Shown here piece by piece: positions 59,576 to 64,000 of a DNA stretch of 64,000 bases (within the stretch, counting starts at the first letter, position 1; each line of letters opens with the position of its first letter). This stretch comes from Actinopolymorpha pittospori. GTDB taxonomy: Bacteria; Actinomycetota; Actinomycetes; Propionibacteriales; Actinopolymorphaceae. A program made the position numbers and the translations under genes. Location: contig NZ_JADBEM010000001.1 of assembly GCF_014873875.1 (NCBI RefSeq), forward strand, positions 8,680,001 to 8,744,000, read 5' to 3'. The notes under the pieces were generated by a model. The model worked only from the letters and a program-made list of their open reading frames with translations, made no database searches and had not been told where the DNA came from.

Positions 59576-60514
59576 TCAGAACAGTGCCGAGCTCAGCTCG
59601 CGACGCGCGGCGCGGACGAGCTCCTCCTCCGACCCGATGGCCTCGAACAACTCCAGCAGGTGGACGCGCAGGGCGTCGCGCTCGTCCCCGCTGGTCCGCC
59701 GGATCGCGTCGATGAGTCGCCGGAAACCCTCCTGCATGCGCCCGTCCGCGACGTCGAGGTCGGCGGCGAGGCTCTGCACCTTCGGCTCGTCCGGACTGGC
59801 GGCGGCGTCGGCCCGCACCTGGGCGGGATCGACGTCCTGGATCCGACGCAGCAGCTTTGCCTGCGCGAGCCCACGCTTGGCCTCGGCGTCGGCCGGCGCC
59901 TGGGCGAGCACCTTCTCGAACGCCAGGACCGCTCCATCGAGGTCGCCCGCGGCGATCGCCGCGTCGGCCTCGGCGTAGCGCGGGTCGCCGGCCTCCTCGT
60001 CCTCGACCGGTGCGGGTTCGCCCTCGACGGGGTCGATCGTGCCGGTGACACCCTGGGCGACCGCGAGCCGGAGCAGCTCGTCGATGAACTGCCGCACCTG
60101 TGCCTCGGGCAGCGCTCCCTGGAACAGCGGCACCAACTGGCCACGGACGACGGCGACCACGAGCGGGATGCTCTGGATCCCGGCGGCCTGGGAGAGTCGG
60201 GGGTTCTCGTCGACGTCGATCTTGGCGAGCAGGAACTTACCGGCGTAGTCCGTCGCCAGCCGCTCGAGGATCGGGCTCAGCTGCTTGCACGGCTGGCACC
60301 AGGTGGCCCAGAAGTCGATGACCACCGGCACCGTGGCCGACCGGTCGACGACGTCCTGCTGGAAGGTCGCCTCGGTGACGTCGATGACGTAGCCGCCGGG
60401 TGCGGAGCCGGCGGGCGCCCCGCCCCGGGCACCCGAAGCGGCGGCCGACGGAGTGGACGAGGCCGCGAGGCCGGACAGGTCCACGGCACCGTAGCGCGAG
60501 AAGTTTCCGGTCAT
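59576..60514 (-). CDS. YbbN/CnoX-like thioredoxin with TPR-like region
   Basis: 312 residues from ATG 60514. After an Ala/Gly-rich leader (~40 residues) comes a thioredoxin domain with WCQPC (Cys73, Cys76) in FWATWCQPCKQLSPILERLA, and cis-Pro IPLV. From about residue 185 on, helical tetratricopeptide-like repeats (ADAAIAAGDLDGAVLAFEKV, LAADLDVADGRMQEGFRRLI) match the CnoX/YbbN architecture, a redox-active holdase that works with GroEL. The CxxC is complete. Cytoplasmic. Confidence 0.93.
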   Translation of the reverse strand: MTGNFSRYGAVDLSGLAASSTPSAAASGARGGAPAGSAPGGYVIDVTEATFQQDVVDRSATVPVVIDFWATWCQPCKQLSPILERLATDYAGKFLLAKIDVDENPRLSQAAGIQSIPLVVAVVRGQLVPLFQGALPEAQVRQFIDELLRLAVAQGVTGTIDPVEGEPAPVEDEEAGDPRYAEADAAIAAGDLDGAVLAFEKVLAQAPADAEAKRGLAQAKLLRRIQDVDPAQVRADAAASPDEPKVQSLAADLDVADGRMQEGFRRLIDAIRRTSGDERDALRVHLLELFEAIGSEEELVRAARRELSSALF

Positions 60515-60651
60515 GGCTTCGATTCTCCCCGACCAGGGCGATGCTGCCCACACAGGGCCTCGGGGTGTCTTGCCGGATCTGGCCGGGATCTCCCGATACG
60601 CCGGTCCGCGCCGGACCGCTCGCGCCCGACGCCCCCTCTCAGGCGTCCGGT

Positions 60652-62721
60652 CTACGCCGGATCCGGCCGGTCACCGTCGGCGGAGACCACCGGCGCGGCG
60701 GGCCCGGCCGGGGAGTCGGGCCGGGGACCCTCACCCAACGGCTCCGGACTACCACCCTGGGCGACCTCGACGGGTTCGGCGCCGGCGGCGTCCACCGCCG
60801 CGACAGCCACGCCATCCGACCCGGCTGGTTGGGTCCCCTCCTCATTCGGCTCCGGCGCGGGGACGGTCCGGGACCGCGTGGCGAGCAGAACCTCCGCGAG
60901 GCCGGCCCGGCTCGCCGCCACCGCCACCATGTCCCCCGCCCGCAGCGGGGTCGCCGGGTCGGCCGTCCAGTTCCAGTGCCGCCCGACCGCCCGGTGGGCG
61001 AGCAGCCGTACGGCGCCCTCCCCGGCGAGCGACCCGACCGGCTCCCCCTCGACCTGGCAACCGGCGCCGACCGACACCTCGGTGACGAGGAGCACGCGGC
61101 GTCCCGCGGGGACGGTGGCCTCGACCCGGCGCTCGAGCATCTTCGCCGCGAACTCCGGCGCCGCGAGCATGGACACACTGCGGGTGGCCCCGAGTCCGAG
61201 GCGTTCCTCCACCCGCGCCGCGAGGTCGTGGTCGAACAACCGCAGCACGATCCGCGCCTCGGCGTTGCGTTCGCGGGCGTACAGGCCGGCCTGCAGGTTG
61301 GCCACGTCGTCGTTGGTGACGGCGACGAGCGCTCGGCACCGGTGCAGCCGGGCTTCGTACAGCATCGCGTCGCTGCTGACGTCGCCGATCAGGACGGGTA
61401 TCCGCAGCGCCCGGGCGGCGCGGACGCCGGGCTTGTCCTGGTCACGTTCGATGGCGACCACGTTGAAGCCGCGTTCGTGCAGGCGTTCGGCGACACCGGT
61501 ACCGACCGTGCCAAGCCCACACACGACGACGTGGCCGCGGGGCCGACCCCGCAACACGTTCAGCGAGCGGGCGAGCGACGTGCCGACGAACGCGTCCACG
61601 ATGGCGGCCGTGAGCAGGGAGACCATGACCAGGCCGAGGAGTTGGACGCCAACCCCGACCAGGCGAACCCACGGAGCGGCCTCGGACAGGCGCGAGTCGT
61701 CGAACCCGGTCTGGGTCACCGTCGAGACGGCGATGTAGAGGGCGTCGAGCCAGTCGATCCCCGAGGAGTGGTCGCGCGGCCACCACAGTCGCAGCGCGAG
61801 ACTGCCGAGTGCGATGAACGCGAGCATCGCCACACCGACGCGACGCAGCCGGTGGTCGAAGATCCTGGCGAGGTCGGTGAGGAAGTCCTCGACGCGCGGG
61901 TGCACCCGACGGGGCGGCCGCCGGATCCCGGAACCCAGCACGATCCGGGTCGACCGGTTCCGCGACTCCACTCGCGGCCAGGTGGGGCGTCCGTTCGTAC
62001 TCGCCGTCAGCAGTGGCCGGGAGTTCTCCGCGTTCTCGGCCGGGATCAGCTTGGTGGGGCCGTTGCCGGGCACCACGGCGAGGTCGGCGAGTGCGGGCTG
62101 GGAGATCAGGTCGGACGGGCCGACGGCCACCTCCCGCCCGGCCACGTTGACCCACCGCACCTCGGACTCGTCCAGGGCCGCGGCGACGAACGCCGGCGCG
62201 GCCATCGCCGCCGCCGAGACGATCGTGCTGTGCGGGACCAGGCGTTCGAGGTAGTCGCCAAGGCGCGGGTTGGTGACGTGGACGACGAGCCGGATCGTCG
62301 GGTTGAGCTCCTCTGCGGTCAGCGCCGCGTGGACGTTGCCGAGGTCGTCGGCCGCGAGCAGTGCCAACGCCCGCGCGGTGGGAACTCCCGCCTCGCGCAG
62401 CGCCGAGACGTTCGGTCGGGCGGCCTCGACGAGGGTCGCGCCCAGTGCCGCGATCTCCCGGGCGTGGTCGGATCGCACGTCCGCGACGACGACCGTGACG
62501 TCCTCGTGGACGGCCCGGAGCTCTTCCACGAGTCGTACGGCGGTGGTGTCGGAGCCACAGACGACGTGGTGGCCGAGAACCGGTCCGAGGTTCGCCCTGT
62601 CCGCCTCGCCTCGCTCGCCCACCTCGGAGTGGTCGACCGCGTCGCCCGGCCCGCCTGCACGGCCCGCACCGCCACCGTCGGTCCCCCGCGACTCCTCCGT
62701 CGTCGACACGCCGCTCCTCAC
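60652..62721 (-). CDS. Channel-like protein with two TrkA-type NAD-binding domains
   Basis: 689 residues. TrkA-N domain 1 (~45-200, LGHHVVCGSDTTAVRLVEEL), a two-helix ion-channel-like membrane region (~285-385) with pore-like loop YIAVSTVTQTGFDD, TrkA-N domain 2 (HVVVCGLGTVGTGVAERLHE) and a TrkA-C-like part (~545-620). A Pro/Glu-rich tail ends it. The pore signature lacks the usual TVGYGD and reads TVTQTGF. It may be a cation channel or a regulatory NAD-binding membrane protein. Located just downstream of the sugar kinase (36 bp) on the same strand. Confidence 0.85.
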   Translation of the reverse strand: MRSGVSTTEESRGTDGGGAGRAGGPGDAVDHSEVGERGEADRANLGPVLGHHVVCGSDTTAVRLVEELRAVHEDVTVVVADVRSDHAREIAALGATLVEAARPNVSALREAGVPTARALALLAADDLGNVHAALTAEELNPTIRLVVHVTNPRLGDYLERLVPHSTIVSAAAMAAPAFVAAALDESEVRWVNVAGREVAVGPSDLISQPALADLAVVPGNGPTKLIPAENAENSRPLLTASTNGRPTWPRVESRNRSTRIVLGSGIRRPPRRVHPRVEDFLTDLARIFDHRLRRVGVAMLAFIALGSLALRLWWPRDHSSGIDWLDALYIAVSTVTQTGFDDSRLSEAAPWVRLVGVGVQLLGLVMVSLLTAAIVDAFVGTSLARSLNVLRGRPRGHVVVCGLGTVGTGVAERLHERGFNVVAIERDQDKPGVRAARALRIPVLIGDVSSDAMLYEARLHRCRALVAVTNDDVANLQAGLYARERNAEARIVLRLFDHDLAARVEERLGLGATRSVSMLAAPEFAAKMLERRVEATVPAGRRVLLVTEVSVGAGCQVEGEPVGSLAGEGAVRLLAHRAVGRHWNWTADPATPLRAGDMVAVAASRAGLAEVLLATRSRTVPAPEPNEEGTQPAGSDGVAVAAVDAAGAEPVEVAQGGSPEPLGEGPRPDSPAGPAAPVVSADGDRPDPA

Positions 62722-62757
62722 CCTCGAAGTCCCCCTGGCGTCAGCCGCGGCCGCGGC

Positions 62758-64000
62758 TCAGGCTCGCGAGCTTAGATTGTCCCGCGCCGCGGTGAGCAGC
62801 TCGTAGCTGCGCCGCAGCGCCGGGTACAGCTCCCGGTAGACGGCGTAGTAACGCTGGTACGCGGCATGGCGTTCGGCGTCGGGCTCGAACCGCCGCACAC
62901 TCGCGGCGGAGGCCCGCGCGCGTTCGGACACGGCAGCGGCCAGGTCTCCCACCAGCCCGACTCCGGCCGCCGCCACCATCGCCGCACCGACCGGGGCGCC
63001 GCGCGTGTGCGGTGACACCTCGACCGGCAGACCGGTGACGTCGGCCTTGATCTGGTTCCACGTCTGCCCCTTCGCGCCGCCGCCCACGCTGCGCAGTGTC
63101 GCGGGTCGCAGGCCGAGCCGGCCGAGCTCGTCGAGGTTGTGCGCCAGGCCGTACGCCGTGCCCTCGAGGATCGCCCGGACGACGTCGGCCCGTCGGCTCG
63201 CCATCGACAACCCGACCAGCGCGCCACGTGCGTCGGCGTCCCAGATCGGGGAGCGTTCCCCGAGGAAGTACGGCAACAGGACCAGGCCCCCGCTTCCGAC
63301 CGGGGCCGTTCCGGCCAGCGCGTCCAGGGCGGCGAAGGCGTCGCCGTCCGCGCGGGCGAGCGGTTCGGTCGGCGACCCGAGGAGCGATCCGGCCAGTCCG
63401 CGCTCCCGGTCGCCGAACTCGTCGCGGAACCAGCGCAGGATCCCGCCGGTCGACACCATCGACCCGTAGACGAGGTGGTGGCCGGGCACGGGGTAGGGCA
63501 GCACGCTCATCGCGCCGAGCGCGTCACGGCGCAGCCGATCCGCCTGGAACGCCGCGTTCACCACCGTCGACTGGCCGGTCATCTCGCACAGGTCGCCGTG
63601 TCGGGCGAGTCCGGCCTCCAGGCCGGCCGCGGCTCCGTCGACGGCGCCGGCCACCACCGGCGTACCCGGCAGCAGGCCCGTGGCCCGGGCGGCCTCGGCG
63701 TCCACCCGCCCGACGACGGTGCAGGGGTGGACCGCCTCGGGTAGCCAGCCGCCGGGTACGCCCCACAGGTCGAGCAGCGGCTGCGACCAGCGTCCGCTGT
63801 CGAGGTCGCCGAGCAGGGTCAGGCCCTGGTGTCCGGTGTCGCAGGTCGGTACGCCGGTGAGCCGGTGGACGACGTACCCGTTGGCCATCAGGACGGTCGC
63901 GCCGCTCCGGCGTACCTCCGGGTGCGTGGCCAGCAGCCAGGACAGTTTGGGTGCGGCGAAGTAGGCGTCCAGCCGGTTGCCGGTCGCGGCGACGACGTCG
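62758..64000 (-). CDS. FGGY-family sugar kinase (xylulokinase-like), N-terminus beyond the right edge
   Basis: Partial: about 414 residues visible, with the frame continuing to the right edge (DVVAATGNRLDAYFAAPKLS at the edge). Motifs: VVAGAVDGAAAGLEAGLARH, MTGQSTVVNAAF, VLLPYFLGERSPIWDADARG, LEGTAYGLAHNLDEL and the adenosine motif VGGGAKGQTWNQIKADVTGL. These are typical of the FGGY C-terminal lobe, closest in appearance to xylulokinases. It phosphorylates a pentose, hexose or polyol; the substrate cannot be told. The catalytic Asp region is visible (AGAVDGAAAG). Confidence 0.9.
   Translation of the reverse strand, partial: DVVAATGNRLDAYFAAPKLSWLLATHPEVRRSGATVLMANGYVVHRLTGVPTCDTGHQGLTLLGDLDSGRWSQPLLDLWGVPGGWLPEAVHPCTVVGRVDAEAARATGLLPGTPVVAGAVDGAAAGLEAGLARHGDLCEMTGQSTVVNAAFQADRLRRDALGAMSVLPYPVPGHHLVYGSMVSTGGILRWFRDEFGDRERGLAGSLLGSPTEPLARADGDAFAALDALAGTAPVGSGGLVLLPYFLGERSPIWDADARGALVGLSMASRRADVVRAILEGTAYGLAHNLDELGRLGLRPATLRSVGGGAKGQTWNQIKADVTGLPVEVSPHTRGAPVGAAMVAAAGVGLVGDLAAAVSERARASAASVRRFEPDAERHAAYQRYYAVYRELYPALRRSYELLTAARDNLSSRA

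Noticed and set aside
1..64000. CRISPR arrays, tRNA or rRNA genes, prophage
   Set aside because: No regularly spaced repeats, no tRNA T-arm motifs and no phage structural genes were seen; only one insertion sequence was found.

Overview
The window is chromosomal DNA of a high-GC Actinomycetota. Evidence: very GC-rich codon use, frequent GTG starts with GGAGG-type ribosome binding sites, and actinobacterial gene sets (DUF1707 protein, the folC/DUF4233/ndk cluster beside valS, the GlgE alpha-glucan pathway, and an AfsR-like BTAD regulator). Genus cannot be fixed from the sequence alone. No rRNA, tRNA or CRISPR array was seen.

Layout. 1-5 kb: the start of a TIGR03960-type radical SAM gene (runs off the left edge), an unknown membrane protein, a DUF1707 protein, a CorA-type transporter and a DUF2188 protein. 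5.1-13.4 kb: a complete high-affinity K+ system, kdpF-A-B-C-D-E, preceded by a KdpD-like membrane-domain ORF that stays open in frame through kdpF, plus a 27-codon membrane peptide in another frame. 13.4-15.4 kb: a scarred accessory island of lower GC, with a frameshifted remnant of a secreted polymorphic-toxin C-terminus cut by an intact IS630-family element; a 30-bp perfect palindrome lies beside it. 15.4-22.7 kb: a HerA/DUF87-type ATPase, a small ORF, a sulfatase, a DinB/ankyrin protein and a divergent WYL regulator. 22.7-36.6 kb: a GluRS of the type I associate with Firmicutes, an Nramp transporter behind a hairpin that buries its ribosome binding site, ndk, DUF4233, folC, bacterial-type valS, a GNAT, a three-gene small membrane operon, a second and unrelated (archaeal/Rickettsia-type) valS behind a large operator-like dyad, and a nucleotidyltransferase.

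36.6-48.8 kb is an alpha-glucan/trehalose island: a GH13 enzyme and glgP on the minus strand; glgE, treS, a maltokinase and glgB on the plus strand. Together they convert trehalose to maltose, phosphorylate it, polymerise maltose-1-phosphate into glucan, branch it, and degrade glucan by phosphorolysis. A GTTGCAA/TTGCAAC dyad sits between the two arms. 48.9-64 kb: a small protein, the BTAD/NB-ARC regulator, an FAD monooxygenase, a GNAT-Nudix fusion overlapping tail-to-tail with an AAA ATPase, a membrane-protein/lipoprotein pair, a YbbN/CnoX-like thioredoxin, a two-TrkA-domain channel-like protein and an FGGY sugar kinase cut by the right edge.

Most promising for follow-up: the Shine-Dalgarno hairpin before the Nramp gene, the two ValRS lineages with the dyad between divergent transcripts, the nested start of the kdp operon, the IS-split toxin relic and the palindromic repeats near it.
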